A stretch of DNA of 64,000 nt, taken from assembly GCA_028671895.1 (NCBI GenBank), contig CM053800.1, positions 22,093,886 through 22,157,885 of the forward strand, read 5' to 3'. Numbering within the stretch: the stretch's first letter is position 1; each line of letters begins with the position of its first letter. Under the pieces are notes generated by a model. That model saw only the letters and a program-made list of their open reading frames with translations, did no database searches and was not told the DNA's origin. This DNA comes from Oenanthe sinensis (taxonomy: Eukaryota; Streptophyta; Magnoliopsida; Apiales; Apiaceae). This document shows, piece by piece, positions 1-14,200 of this stretch. The position numbers and the translations under genes are program-made.

Positions 1-3000
1 AACAAATTGAGACTTCATTCTTGACATGTTCGAACTTGGAAACAACTTGTAGCTTCATTCTTGAGTCATTTGAACATGGAAATAACTTGTAAACACTTGT
101 AGGATCATTCTTGACTCATTTGAACATGAAAATAATTCATAACAAATTAAGACTTCATTTTTGAGTCGTTAAAACATGGAAACACCTTATAAACTCTTGA
201 AGGATTATTCTTGGCTCATTTGAACATGAAAACAATTCATAACAACTTCTGACTTCATTCTTGACTCATTCGAACTTGGAAACAACTTGTAGCTTCATTC
301 TTGACTCGTTTAAACATGGAAACAACTTGTAAAATCTTCTAAGATTATTCTTGGCTCATTTGAACATGAAAATAATTCATAACAACTTCTGACTTCATTC
401 TTGTCTCATTCGAACTTTGAAACAACTTGTAGTTCATTCTTGACTCATTTGAACATGGAAACAACTTGTAAACTCTTGTAGGATCATTCTTGGCTCATTT
501 GAACATGAAAATAATTCATAACAACTTGAGACTTCATTTTTGAGTCGTTCAAACATGGAAACACCTTATAAACCCTAGTAGGATTATTCTTGGCTCATTT
601 GAACATGAAAATAATTCATAACAACTTCTGACTTCATTCTTGACTCATTCGGACTTGAAAATAACTTGTAGCTTCATTCTTGACTCGTTTAAACATGGAA
701 ACAACTTGTAAAATCTTCTAAGATTATTCTTGGCTCATTTGAATATGAAAACAATTCATAACAACTTCTGACTTCATTCTTGACTCATTCGAGCTTGGAA
801 ACAACTTGTAGCTTAATTCTTCACTCATTTGAACATGGAAACAACTTGTAAATTCTTGTAGGATCATTCTTGGCTCATTTGAACATTAAAACAATCCGTA
901 ACAACTTGAGACCTCATTCTTGACTCGTTGGAACATGGAAACAACTTTTAAACCCTTGTAGGATCATTCTTGGCTCATTTGAACGTGAAAGCAATCCGTA
1001 ACAAATTGAGACTTCATTGTTGACATGTTCGAACTTGGAAACAACTTGTAGCTTCATTCTTGAGTCATTTGAACATGGAAACAACTTGTAAACTCTTGTA
1101 GGATCATTCTTGGCTCATTTGAACATAAAAATAATTCATAACAAATTGAGACGTCATTTTTGAGTCGTTAATACATGGAAACACCTTATAAACTCTTGTA
1201 GGATTATTCTTGGCTCATTTGAACATGAAAACAATTCATAACAACTTCTGACTTCATTCTTGACTCATTCGAACTTGGAAACAACTTGTAGCTTCATTCT
1301 TGACTCGTTTAAACATGGAAACAACTTGTAAAATCTTCTAAGATTATTCTTGGCTCATTTGAACATGAAAATAATTCATAACAACTTCTGACTTCATTCT
1401 TGTCTCATTCGAACTTTGAAACAACTTGTAGTTCATTCTTGACTCATTTGAACATGGAAACAACTTGTAAACTCTTGTAGGATCATTCTTGGCTCATTTG
1501 AACATGAAAATAATTCATAACAACTTGAGACGTCATTTTTGAGTCGTTAAAACATGGAAACACCTTATAAATTCTTGTAGGATTATTCTTGGCTCATTTG
1601 AACATGAAAACAATTCATAACAACTTCTGACTTCATTCTTGACTCATTCGAACTTGGAAACAACTTGTAGCTTCATTCTTGACTCGTTTAAACATGGAAA
1701 CAACTTGTAAACTCTTTTAGGATTATTCTTGGCTCATTTAAACATGAAAACAATTCATAACAACTTCTGACTTCATTCTTGACTCTTTCGAGCTTGGAAA
1801 CAACTTATAGCTTCATTCTTCACTCATTTGAATATGGAAACAACTTGTAAATTCTTGTAGGATCATTTTTGGCTCATTTGAACATTAAAACAATCCGTAA
1901 CAACTTGAGACCTCATTCTTGACTCGTTGGAACATGGAAACAACTTTTAAACACTTGTAGGATCATTCTTGGCTCATTTGAACGTGAAAGCAATCCGTAA
2001 CAAATTGAGACTTCATTCTTGACATGTTCGAACTTGGAAACAACTTGTAGCTTCATTCTTGAGTCATTTGAACATGGAAATAACTTGTAAACTCTTGTAG
2101 GATCATTCTTGGCTCATTTGAACATGAAAATAATTCATAACAAATTGAGACTTCATTTTTGAGTCGTTAAAACATGGAAAAACCTTATAAACTCTTGTAG
2201 GATTATTCTTGGCTCATTTGAACATGAAAACAATTCATAACAACTTCTGACTTCATTCTTGACTCATTCGAACTTGGAAACAACTTGTAGCTTCATTCTT
2301 GACTCGTTTAAACATGGAAACAACTTGTAAAATCTTCTAAGATTATTCTTGGCTCATTTGAACATGAAAATAATTCATAACAACTTCTGACTTCATTCTT
2401 GTCTCATTCGAACTTTGAAACAACTTGTAGTTCATTCTTGACTCATTTGAACATGGAAACAACTTGTAAACTCTTGTAGGATCATTCTTGGCTCATTTGA
2501 ACATGAAAATAATTCATAACAACTTGAGACGTCATTTTTGAGTCGTTAAAACATGGAAACACCTTATAAACTCTTGTAGGATTATTCTTGGCTCCTTTGA
2601 ACATGAAAACAATTCATAACAATTTCTGACTTCATTCTTGACTCATTCGAACTTGGAAACAACTTGTAGCTTCATTCTTGACTCGTTTAAACATGGAAAC
2701 AACTTGTAAACTCTTTTAGGATTATTCTTGGCTCATTTAAACATGAAAACAATTCATAACAACTTCTGACTTCATTCTTGACTCTTTCGAGCTTGGAAAC
2801 AACTTATAGCTTCATTCTTCACTCATTTGAATATGGAAACAACTTGTAAATTCTTGTAGGATCATTCTTGGCTCATTTGAACATTAAAACAATCCGTAAC
2901 AACTTGAGACCTCATTCTTGACTCGTTGGAACATGGAAACAACTTTTAAACACTTGTAGGATCATTCTTGGCTCATTTGAACGTGAAAGCAATCCGTAAC

Positions 3001-3996
3001 AAATTGAGACTTCATTCTTGACATGTTCGAACTTGGAAACAACTTGTAGCTTCATTCTTGAGTCATTTGAACATGGAAATAACTTGTAAACTCTTGTAGG
3101 ATCATTCTTGGCTCATTTGAACATGAAAATAATTCATAACAAATTGAGACTTCATTTTTGAGTCGTTAAAACATGGAAACACCTTATAAACTCTTGTAGG
3201 ATTATTCTTGGCTCATTTGAACATGAAAACAATTCATAACAACTTCTGACTTCATTCTTGACTCATTCGAACTTGGAAACAACTTGTAGCTTCATTCTTG
3301 ACTCGTTTAAACATGGAAACAACTTGTAAAATCTTCTAAGATTATTCTTGGCTCATTTGAACATGAAAATAATTCATAACAACTTCTGACTTCATTCTTG
3401 TCTCATTCGAACTTTGAAACAACTTGTAGTTCATTCTTGACTCATTTGAACATGGAAACAACTTGTAAACTCTTGTAGGATCATTCTTGGCTCATTTGAA
3501 CATGAAAATAATTCATAACAACTTGAGACGTCATTTTTGAGTCGTTAAAACATGGAAACACCTTATAAACTCTTGTAGGATTATTCTTGGCTCCTTTGAA
3601 CATGAAAACAATTCATAACAACTTCTGACTTCATTCTTGACTCATTCGAACTTGGAAACAACTTGTAGCTTCATTCTTGACTCGTTTAAACATGGAAACA
3701 ACTTGTAAACTCTTTTAGGATTATTCTTGGCTCATTTGAACATGAAAACAATTCATAACAACTTCTGACTTCATTCTTGACTCATTCGAGCTTGGAAACA
3801 ACTTATAGATTCATTCTTCACTCATTTGAATATGGAAACAACTTGTAAATTCTTGTAGGATCATTCTTGGCTCATTTGAACATTAAAACAATCCGTAACA
3901 ACTTGAGACCTCATTCTTGACTCGTTGGAACATGGAAACAACTTTTAAACCGTTGTAGGATCATTCTTGGCTCATTTGAACGTGAAAGCAATCCGT
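1..3996. repeat. Four tandem 999-bp higher-order repeats
   Basis: The phrase AACAAATTGAGACTTCATT, preceded by CCGT in later copies, begins units at 1, 1000, 1999 and 2998, with the next at 3997, so each unit is exactly 999 bp. The second copy reads as trimer, dimer, trimer, trimer (1 bp short), dimer, trimer, trimer, dimer: 5 x 140 + 3 x 100 - 1 = 999. The missing base is in the A-to-B junction reading TGTAGTTCATTC instead of TGTAGCTTCATTC. Copies 2-4 are very similar; copy 1 carries more word-level substitutions (for example CGTTCAAACATGG near 548) but keeps the length. Confidence 0.93.
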
Positions 3997-6900
3997 AACA
4001 AATTGAGACTTCATTCTTGACATGTTCGAACTTGGAAACAACTTGTAGCTTCATTCTTGAGTCATTTGAACATGGAAATAACTTGTAAACTCTTGTAGGA
4101 TCATTCTTGGCTCATTTGAACATGAAAATAATTCATAACAAATTGAGACTTCATTTTTGAGTCGTTAAAACATGGAAACACCTTATAAACTCTTGTAGGA
4201 TTATTCTTGGCTCATTTGAACATGAAAACAATTCATAACAACTCATTCGAACTTGGAAACAACTTGTAGCTTCATTCTTGACTCGTTTAAACATGGAAAC
4301 AACTTGTAAAATCTTCTAAGATTATTCTTGGCTCATTTGAACATGAAAATAATTCATAACAACTTCTGACTTCATTCTTGTCTCATTCGAACTTTGAAAC
4401 AACTTGTAGTTCATTCTTGACTCATTTGAACATGGAAACAACTTGTAAACTCTTGTAGGATCATTCTTGGCTCATTTGAACATGAAAACAATTCGTAACA
4501 ACTTGAGACCTCATTCTTGACTCGTTTGAACATGGAAACAACTTGTAAACCCTTGTAGGATCATTCTTGATTCATTTGAACGTGAAAGCTCCCCGTAACA
4601 AATTGAGACTTCATTCTTGACATGTTCAAACTTGGAAACAACTTGTAGCTTCATTCTTGAGTCATTTGAACATGGAAACAACTTGTAAACTCTTGTAGGA
4701 TCATTCTTGGCTCATTTGAACATGAAAATAATTCATAACAACTTGAGACTTCATTTTTGAGTCGTTCAAACATGGAAACACCTTATAAACCCTAGTAGGA
4801 TTATTCTTGGCTCATTTGAACATGAAAACAATTCATAACAACTTCTGACTTCATTCTTGACTCATTCGGACTTGAAAACAACTTGTAGCTTCATTCTTGA
4901 CTCGTTTAAACATGGAAACAACTTGTAAAATCTTCTAAGATTATTCTTGGCTCATTTGAATATGAAAACAATTCATAACAACTTCTGACTTCATTCTTGA
5001 CTCATTCGAGCTTGGAAACAACTTGTAGCTTAATTCTTCACTCATTTGAACATGGAAACAACTTGTAAATTCTTGTAGGATCATTCTTGGCTCATTTGAA
5101 CATTAAAACAATCCGTAACAACTTGAGACCTCATTCTTGACTCGTTGGAACATGGAAACAACTTTTAAACACTTGTAGGATCATTCTTGGCTCATTTGAA
5201 CGTGAAAGCAATCCGTAACAAATTGAGACTTCATTCTTGACATGTTCGAACTTGGAAACAACTTGTAGCTTCATTCTTGAGTCATTTGAACATGGAAATA
5301 ACTTGTAAACTCTTGTAGGATCATTCTTGGCTCATTTGAACATGAAAATAATTCATAACAAATTGAGACTTCATTTTTGATTCGTTAAAACATGGAAACA
5401 CCTTATAAACTCTTGTAGGATTATTCTTGGCTCATTTGAACATGAAAACAATTCATAACAACTTCTGACTTTATTCTTGACTCATTCGAACTTGGAAACA
5501 ACTTGTAGCTTCATTCTTGACTCGTTTAAACATGGAAACAACTTGTAAAATCTTCTAAGATTATTCTTGTCTCATTCGAACTTTGAAACAACTTGTAGTT
5601 CATTCTTGACTCATTTGAACATGGAAACAACTTGTAAACTCTTGTAGGATCATTCTTGGCTCATTTGAACATGAAAACAATCCGTAACAACTTGAGACCT
5701 CATTCTTGACTCGTTTGAACATGGAAACAACTTGTAAACCCTTGTAGGATCATTCTTGATTCATTTGAACGTGAAAGCTCCCCGTAACAAATTGAGACTT
5801 CATTCTTGACATGTTCAAACTTGGAAACAACTTGTAGCTTCATTCTTGAGTCATTTGAACATGGAAACAACTTGTAAACTCTTGTGGGATCATTCTTGGC
5901 TCATTTGAACATGAAAATAATTCATAACAACTTGAGACTTCATTTTTGAGTCGTTCAAACATGGAAACACCTTATAAACCCTAGTAGGATTATTCTTGGC
6001 TCATTTGAACATGAAAACAATTCATAACAACTTCTGACTTCATTCTTGACTCATTCGAACTTGAAAACAACTTGTAGCTTCATTCTTGACTCGTTTAAAC
6101 ATGGAAACAACTTGTAAAATCTTCTAAGATTATTCTTGGCTCATTTGAATATGAAAACAATTCATAACAACTTCTGACTTCATTCTTGACTCATTCGAGC
6201 TTGGAAACAACTTGTAGCTTAATTCTTCACTCATTTGAACATGGAAACAACTTGTAAATTCTTGTAGGATCATTCTTGGCTCATTTGAACATTAAAACAA
6301 TCCGTAACAACTTGAGACCTCATTCTTGACTCGTTGGAACATGGAAACAACTTTTAAACACTTGTAGGATCATTCTTGGCTCATTTGAACGTGAAAGCAA
6401 TCCGTAACAAATTGAGACTTCATTCTTGACATGTTCGAACTTGGAAACAACTTGTAGCTTCATTCTTGAGTCATTTGAACATGGAAATAACTTGTAAACT
6501 CTTGTAGGATCATTCTTGGCTCATTTGAACATGAAAATAATTCATAACAAATTGAGACTTCATTTTTGAGTCGTTAAAACATGGAAACACCTTATAAACT
6601 CTTGTAGGATTATTCTTGGCTCATTTGAACATGAAAACAATTCATAACAACTTCTGACTTCATTCTTGACTCATTCGAACTTGGAAACAACTTGTAGCTT
6701 CATTCTTGACTCGTTTAAACATGGAAACAACTTGTAAAATCTTCTAAGATTATTCTTGGCTCATTTGAACATGAAAATAATTCATAACAACTTCTGACTT
6801 CATTCTTGTCTCATTCGAACTTTGAAACAACTTGTAGTTCATTCTTGACTCATTTGAACATGGAAACAACTTGTAAACTCTTGTAGGATCATTCTTGGCT

Positions 6901-7922
6901 CATTTGAACATGAAAATAATTCATAACAACTTGAGACGTCATTTTTGAGTCGTTAAAACATGGAAACACCTTATAAACTCTTGTAGGATTATTCTTGGCT
7001 CCTTTGAACATGAAAACAATTCATAACAACTTCTGACTTCATTCTTGACTCATTCGAACTTGGAAACAACTTGTAGCTTCATTCTTGACTCGTTTAAACA
7101 TGGAAACAACTTGTAAACTCTTTTAGGATTATTCTTGGCTCATTTGAACATGAAAACAATTCATAACAACTTCTGACTTCATTCTTGACTCATTCGAGCT
7201 TGGAAACAACTTATAGCTTCATTCTTCACTCATTTGAATATGGAAACAACTTGTAAATTCTTGTAGGATCATTCTTGGCTCATTTGAACATTAAAACAAT
7301 CCGTAACAACTTGAGACCTCATTCTTGACTCGTTGGAACATGGAAACAACTTTTAAACCGTTGTAGGATCATTCTTGGCTCATTTGAACGTGAAAGCAAT
7401 CCGTAACAAATTGAGACTTCATTCTTGACATGTTCGAACTTGGAAACAACTTGTAGCTTCATTCTTGAGTCATTTGAACATGGAAATAACTTGTAAACAC
7501 TTGTAGGATCATTCTTGACTCATTTGAACATGAAAATAATTCATAACAAATTAAGACTTCATTTTTGAGTCGTTAAAACATGGAAACACCTTATAAACTC
7601 TTGTAGGATTATTCTTGGCTCATTTGAACATGAAAACAATTCATAACAACTTCTGACTTCATTCTTGACTCATTCGAACTTGGAAACAACTTGTAGCTTC
7701 ATTCTTGACTCGTTTAAACATGGAAACAACTTGTAAAATCTTCTAAGATTATTCTTGGCTCATTTGAACATGAAAATAATTCATAACAACTTCTGACTTC
7801 ATTCTTGTCTCATTCGAACTTTGAAACAACTTGTAGTTCATTCTTGACTCATTTGAACATGGAAACAACTTGTAAACTCTTGTAGGATCATTCTTGGCTC
7901 ATTTGAACATGAAATCAATCCG
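3997..7922. repeat. Rearranged HOR segment of zone 1
   Basis: The same words continue, but the HOR is irregular. The marker GAACGTGAAAGCTCCCCGTA appears at about 4578 and 5767 (1,189 bp apart), alternating with the usual GAACGTGAAAGCAATCC at about 5198, 6387 and 7386. Two subunit-scale deletions are visible: 19 bp lost at about 4229-4245, and one complete 50-bp C subunit lost at about 5561-5572. No gene or foreign insertion seen. Confidence 0.85.
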
Positions 7923-10900
7923 TAACAACTTGAGACCTCACTCTTGACTCGTTTGAACATGGAAACAACTTGTAAACCCTTGTAGGATCATTCTTGATTC
8001 ATTTGAACGTGAAAGCTCCCCGTAACAAATTGAGACTTCATTCTTGACATGTTCAAACTTGGAAACAACTTGTAGCTTCATTCTTGAGTCATTTGAACAT
8101 GGAAACAACTTGTAAACTCTTGTAGGATCATTCTTGGCTCATTTGAACATGAAAATAATTCATAACAACTTGAGACTTCATTTTTGAGTCGTTCAAACAT
8201 GGAAACACCTTATAAACCCTAGTAGGATTATTCTTGGCTCATTTGAACATGAAAACAATTCATAACAACTTCTGACTTCATTCTTGACTCATTCGGACTT
8301 GAAAACAACTTGTAGCTTCATTCTTGACTCGTTTAAACATGGAAACAACTTGTAAAATCTTCTAAGATTATTCTTGGCTCATTTGAATATGAAAACAATT
8401 CATAACAACTTCTGACTTCATTCTTGACTCATTCGAGCTTGGAAACAACTTGTAGCTTAATTCTTCACTCATTTGAACAAGGAAACAACTTGTAAATTCT
8501 TGTAGGATCATTCTTGGCTCATTTGAACATTAAAACAATCCGTAACAACTTGAGACCTCATTCTTGACTCGTTGGAACATGGAAACAACTTTTAAACCCT
8601 TGTAGGATCATTCTTGGCTCATTTGAACGTGAAAGCAATCCGTAACAAATTGAGACTTCATTGTTGACATGTTCGAACTTGGAAACAACTTGTAGCTTCA
8701 TTCTTGAGTCATTTGAACATGGAAACAACTTGTAAACTCTTGTAGGATCATTCTTGGCTCATTTGAACATGAAAATAATTCATAACAAATTGAGACGTCA
8801 TTTTTGAGTCGTTAAAACATGGAAACACCTTATAAACTCTTGTAGGATTATTCTTGGCTCATTTGAACATGAAAACAATTCATAACAACTTCTGACTTTA
8901 TTCTTGACTCATTCGAACTTGGAAACAACTTGTAGCTTCATTCTTGACTCGTTTAAACATGGAAACAACTTGTAAAATCTTCTAAGATTATTCTTGGCTC
9001 ATTTGAACATGAAAATAATTCATAACAACTTCTGACTTCATTCTTGTCTCATTCGAACTTTGAAACAACTAGTAGTTCATTCTTGACTCATTTGAACATG
9101 GAAACAACTTGTAAACTCTTGTAGGATCATTCTTGGCTCATTTGAACATGAAAATAATTCATAACAACTTCAGACGTCATTTTTGAGTCGTTAAAACATG
9201 GAAACACCTTATAAACTCTTGTAGGATTATTCTTGGCTCATTTGAACATGAAAACAATTCATAACAACTTCTGACTTCATTCTTGACTCATTCGAACTTG
9301 GAAACAACTTGTAGCTTCATTCTTGACTCGTTTAAACATGGAAACAACTTGTAAACTCTTTTAGGATTATTCTTGGCTCATTTAAACATGAAAACAATTC
9401 ATAACAACTTCTGACTTCATTCTTGACTCTTTCGAGCTTGGAAACAACTTATAGCTTCATTCTTCACTCATTTGAATATGGAAACAACTTGTAAATTCTT
9501 GTAGGATCATTCTTGGCTCATTTGAACATTAAAACAATCCGTAACAACTTGAGACCTCATTCTTGACTCGTTGGAACATGGAAACAACTTTTAAACACTT
9601 GTAGGATCATTCTTCGCTCATTTGAACGTGAAAGCAATCCGTAACAAATTGAGACTTCATTCTTGACATGTTCGAACTTGGAAACAACTTGTAGCTTCAT
9701 TCTTGAGTCATTTGAACATGGAAATAACTTGTAAACTCTTGTAGGATCATTCTTGGCTCATTTGAAAATGAAAATAATTCATAACAAATTGAGACTTCAT
9801 TTTTGAGTCGTTAAAACATGGAAACACCTTATAAACTCTTGTAGGATTATTCTTGGGTCATTTGAACATGAAAACAATTCATAACAACTTCTGACTTCAT
9901 TCTTGACTCATTCGAACTTGGAAACAACTTGTAGCTTCATTCTTGACTCGTTTAAACATGGAAACAACTTGTAAACTCTTTTAGGATTATTCTTGGCTCA
10001 TTTGAACATGAAAACAATTCATAACAACTTCTGACTTCATTCTTGACTCATTCGAGCTTGGAAACAACTTGTAGCTTAATTCTTCACTCATTTGAACATG
10101 GAAACAACTTGTAAATTCTTGTATGATCATTATTGGCTCATTTGAACATGAAAACAATCCGCAACAACTTGAGACCTCATTCTTGACATGTTCGAACTTG
10201 GAAACAACTTGTAGCTTCATTCTTGAGTCATTTGAACATGGAAACAACTTGTAAACTCTTGTAGGATCATTCTTGGCTCATTTGAACATGAAAATAATTC
10301 ATAACAAATTGAGACTTCATTTTTGAGTCGTTAAAACATGGAAACACCTTATAAACTCTTGTAGGATTATTCTTGGCTCATTTGAACATGAAAACAATTC
10401 ATAACAACTTCTGACTTCATTCTTGACTCATTCGAACTTGGAAACAACTTGTAGCTTCATTCTTGACTCGTTTAAACATGGAAACAACTTGTAAAATCTT
10501 TTAAGATTATTCTTGGTTCATTTGAACATGAAAATAATTCATAACAACTTCTGACTTCATTCTTGTCTCATTCGAACTTTGAAACAACTTGTAGTTCATT
10601 CTTGACTCATTTGAACATGGAAACAACTTGTAAACTCTTGTAGGATCATTCTTGGCTCGTTAGAACATGAAAATAATTCATAACAACTTGAGACTTCATT
10701 TTTGAGTCGTTCAAACATGGAAACACCTTATAAACTCTTGTAGGTTTATTCTTGGCTCATTTGAACTTGAAACAACTTATAGCTCTTGTAGCTTCATTCT
10801 TGACTCGTTTAAACATGGAAACAACTTGTAAAATCTTTTAAGATTATTCTTGGTTCATTTGAACATGAAAATAATTCATAACAACTTCTGACTTCATTCT

Positions 10901-11257
10901 TGTCTCATTCGAACTTTGAAACAACTTGTAGTTCATTCTTGACTCATTTGAACATGGAAACAACTTGTAAACTCTTGTAGGATCATTCTTGGCTCGTTAG
11001 AACATGAAAATAATTCATAACAAATTGAGACTTCATTTTTGAGTCGTTAAAACATGGAAACACCTTATAAACTCTTGTAGGATTATTCTTGGCTCATTTG
11101 AACATGAAAACAATTCATAACAACTTCTGACTTCATTCTTGACTCATTCGAACTTGGAAACAACTTGTAGCTTCATTCTTCACTCATTTGAACATGGAAA
11201 CAACTTGTAAATTCTTGTAGGATCATTCTTGGCTCATTTGAACATGAAAACAATCCG
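7923..11257. repeat. 3,335-bp block, copy 1 of a tandem duplication
   Basis: Every private variant I checked recurs 3,335 bp downstream: GAACGTGAAAGCTCC at 8005 and 11340; the G-for-C change in CATTGTTGACATG; AACAAGGAAAC; ACTAGTAGTTC; TTCTTCGCTC; the aberrant TAGGTTTATTC junction near 10741; and the spurious 86-codon frame at 9987-10247, repeated at 13322-13582. I saw no difference in the stretches compared. Boundaries are approximate because the flanks are the same satellite. Confidence 0.88.
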
Positions 11258-14200
11258 CAACAACTTGAGACCTCACTCTTGACTCGTTTGAACATGGAAA
11301 CAACTTGTAAACCCTTGTAGGATCATTCTTGATTCATTTGAACGTGAAAGCTCCCCGTAACAAATTGAGACTTCATTCTTGACATGTTCAAACTTGGAAA
11401 CAACTTGTAGCTTCATTCTTGAGTCATTTGAACATGGAAACAACTTGTAAACTCTTGTAGGATCATTCTTGGCTCATTTGAACATGAAAATAATTCATAA
11501 CAACTTGAGACTTCATTTTTGAGTCGTTCAAACATGGAAACACCTTATAAACCCTAGTAGGATTATTCTTGGCTCATTTGAACATGAAAACAATTCATAA
11601 CAACTTCTGACTTCATTCTTGACTCATTCGGACTTGAAAACAACTTGTAGCTTCATTCTTGACTCGTTTAAACATGGAAACAACTTGTAAAATCTTCTAA
11701 GATTATTCTTGGCTCATTTGAATATGAAAACAATTCATAACAACTTCTGACTTCATTCTTGACTCATTCGAGCTTGGAAACAACTTGTAGCTTAATTCTT
11801 CACTCATTTGAACAAGGAAACAACTTGTAAATTCTTGTAGGATCATTCTTGGCTCATTTGAACATTAAAACAATCCGTAACAACTTGAGACCTCATTCTT
11901 GACTCGTTGGAACATGGAAACAACTTTTAAACCCTTGTAGGATCATTCTTGGCTCATTTGAACGTGAAAGCAATCCGTAACAAATTGAGACTTCATTGTT
12001 GACATGTTCGAACTTGGAAACAACTTGTAGCTTCATTCTTGAGTCATTTGAACATGGAAACAACTTGTAAACTCTTGTAGGATCATTCTTGGCTCATTTG
12101 AACATGAAAATAATTCATAACAAATTGAGACGTCATTTTTGAGTCGTTAAAACATGGAAACACCTTATAAACTCTTGTAGGATTATTCTTGGCTCATTTG
12201 AACATGAAAACAATTCATAACAACTTCTGACTTTATTCTTGACTCATTCGAACTTGGAAACAACTTGTAGCTTCATTCTTGACTCGTTTAAACATGGAAA
12301 CAACTTGTAAAATCTTCTAAGATTATTCTTGGCTCATTTGAACATGAAAATAATTCATAACAACTTCTGACTTCATTCTTGTCTCATTCGAACTTTGAAA
12401 CAACTAGTAGTTCATTCTTGACTCATTTGAACATGGAAACAACTTGTAAACTCTTGTAGGATCATTCTTGGCTCATTTGAACATGAAAATAATTCATAAC
12501 AACTTCAGACGTCATTTTTGAGTCGTTAAAACATGGAAACACCTTATAAACTCTTGTAGGATTATTCTTGGCTCATTTGAACATGAAAACAATTCATAAC
12601 AACTTCTGACTTCATTCTTGACTCATTCGAACTTGGAAACAACTTGTAGCTTCATTCTTGACTCGTTTAAACATGGAAACAACTTGTAAACTCTTTTAGG
12701 ATTATTCTTGGCTCATTTAAACATGAAAACAATTCATAACAACTTCTGACTTCATTCTTGACTCTTTCGAGCTTGGAAACAACTTATAGCTTCATTCTTC
12801 ACTCATTTGAATATGGAAACAACTTGTAAATTCTTGTAGGATCATTCTTGGCTCATTTGAACATTAAAACAATCCGTAACAACTTGAGACCTCATTCTTG
12901 ACTCGTTGGAACATGGAAACAACTTTTAAACACTTGTAGGATCATTCTTCGCTCATTTGAACGTGAAAGCAATCCGTAACAAATTGAGACTTCATTCTTG
13001 ACATGTTCGAACTTGGAAACAACTTGTAGCTTCATTCTTGAGTCATTTGAACATGGAAATAACTTGTAAACTCTTGTAGGATCATTCTTGGCTCATTTGA
13101 AAATGAAAATAATTCATAACAAATTGAGACTTCATTTTTGAGTCGTTAAAACATGGAAACACCTTATAAACTCTTGTAGGATTATTCTTGGGTCATTTGA
13201 ACATGAAAACAATTCATAACAACTTCTGACTTCATTCTTGACTCATTCGAACTTGGAAACAACTTGTAGCTTCATTCTTGACTCGTTTAAACATGGAAAC
13301 AACTTGTAAACTCTTTTAGGATTATTCTTGGCTCATTTGAACATGAAAACAATTCATAACAACTTCTGACTTCATTCTTGACTCATTCGAGCTTGGAAAC
13401 AACTTGTAGCTTAATTCTTCACTCATTTGAACATGGAAACAACTTGTAAATTCTTGTATGATCATTATTGGCTCATTTGAACATGAAAACAATCCGCAAC
13501 AACTTGAGACCTCATTCTTGACATGTTCGAACTTGGAAACAACTTGTAGCTTCATTCTTGAGTCATTTGAACATGGAAACAACTTGTAAACTCTTGTAGG
13601 ATCATTCTTGGCTCATTTGAACATGAAAATAATTCATAACAAATTGAGACTTCATTTTTGAGTCGTTAAAACATGGAAACACCTTATAAACTCTTGTAGG
13701 ATTATTCTTGGCTCATTTGAACATGAAAACAATTCATAACAACTTCTGACTTCATTCTTGACTCATTCGAACTTGGAAACAACTTGTAGCTTCATTCTTG
13801 ACTCGTTTAAACATGGAAACAACTTGTAAAATCTTTTAAGATTATTCTTGGTTCATTTGAACATGAAAATAATTCATAACAACTTCTGACTTCATTCTTG
13901 TCTCATTCGAACTTTGAAACAACTTGTAGTTCATTCTTGACTCATTTGAACATGGAAACAACTTGTAAACTCTTGTAGGATCATTCTTGGCTCGTTAGAA
14001 CATGAAAATAATTCATAACAACTTGAGACTTCATTTTTGAGTCGTTCAAACATGGAAACACCTTATAAACTCTTGTAGGTTTATTCTTGGCTCATTTGAA
14101 CTTGAAACAACTTATAGCTCTTGTAGCTTCATTCTTGACTCGTTTAAACATGGAAACAACTTGTAAAATCTTTTAAGATTATTCTTGGTTCATTTGAACA

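Noticed and set aside
9987..10247. 86-codon minus-strand open frame, repeated at 13322-13582
   Set aside because: It lies wholly within satellite subunits, and its two copies arise from the 3,335-bp duplication. The Cys/Ser-rich peptide repeats the satellite period; no gene signal.
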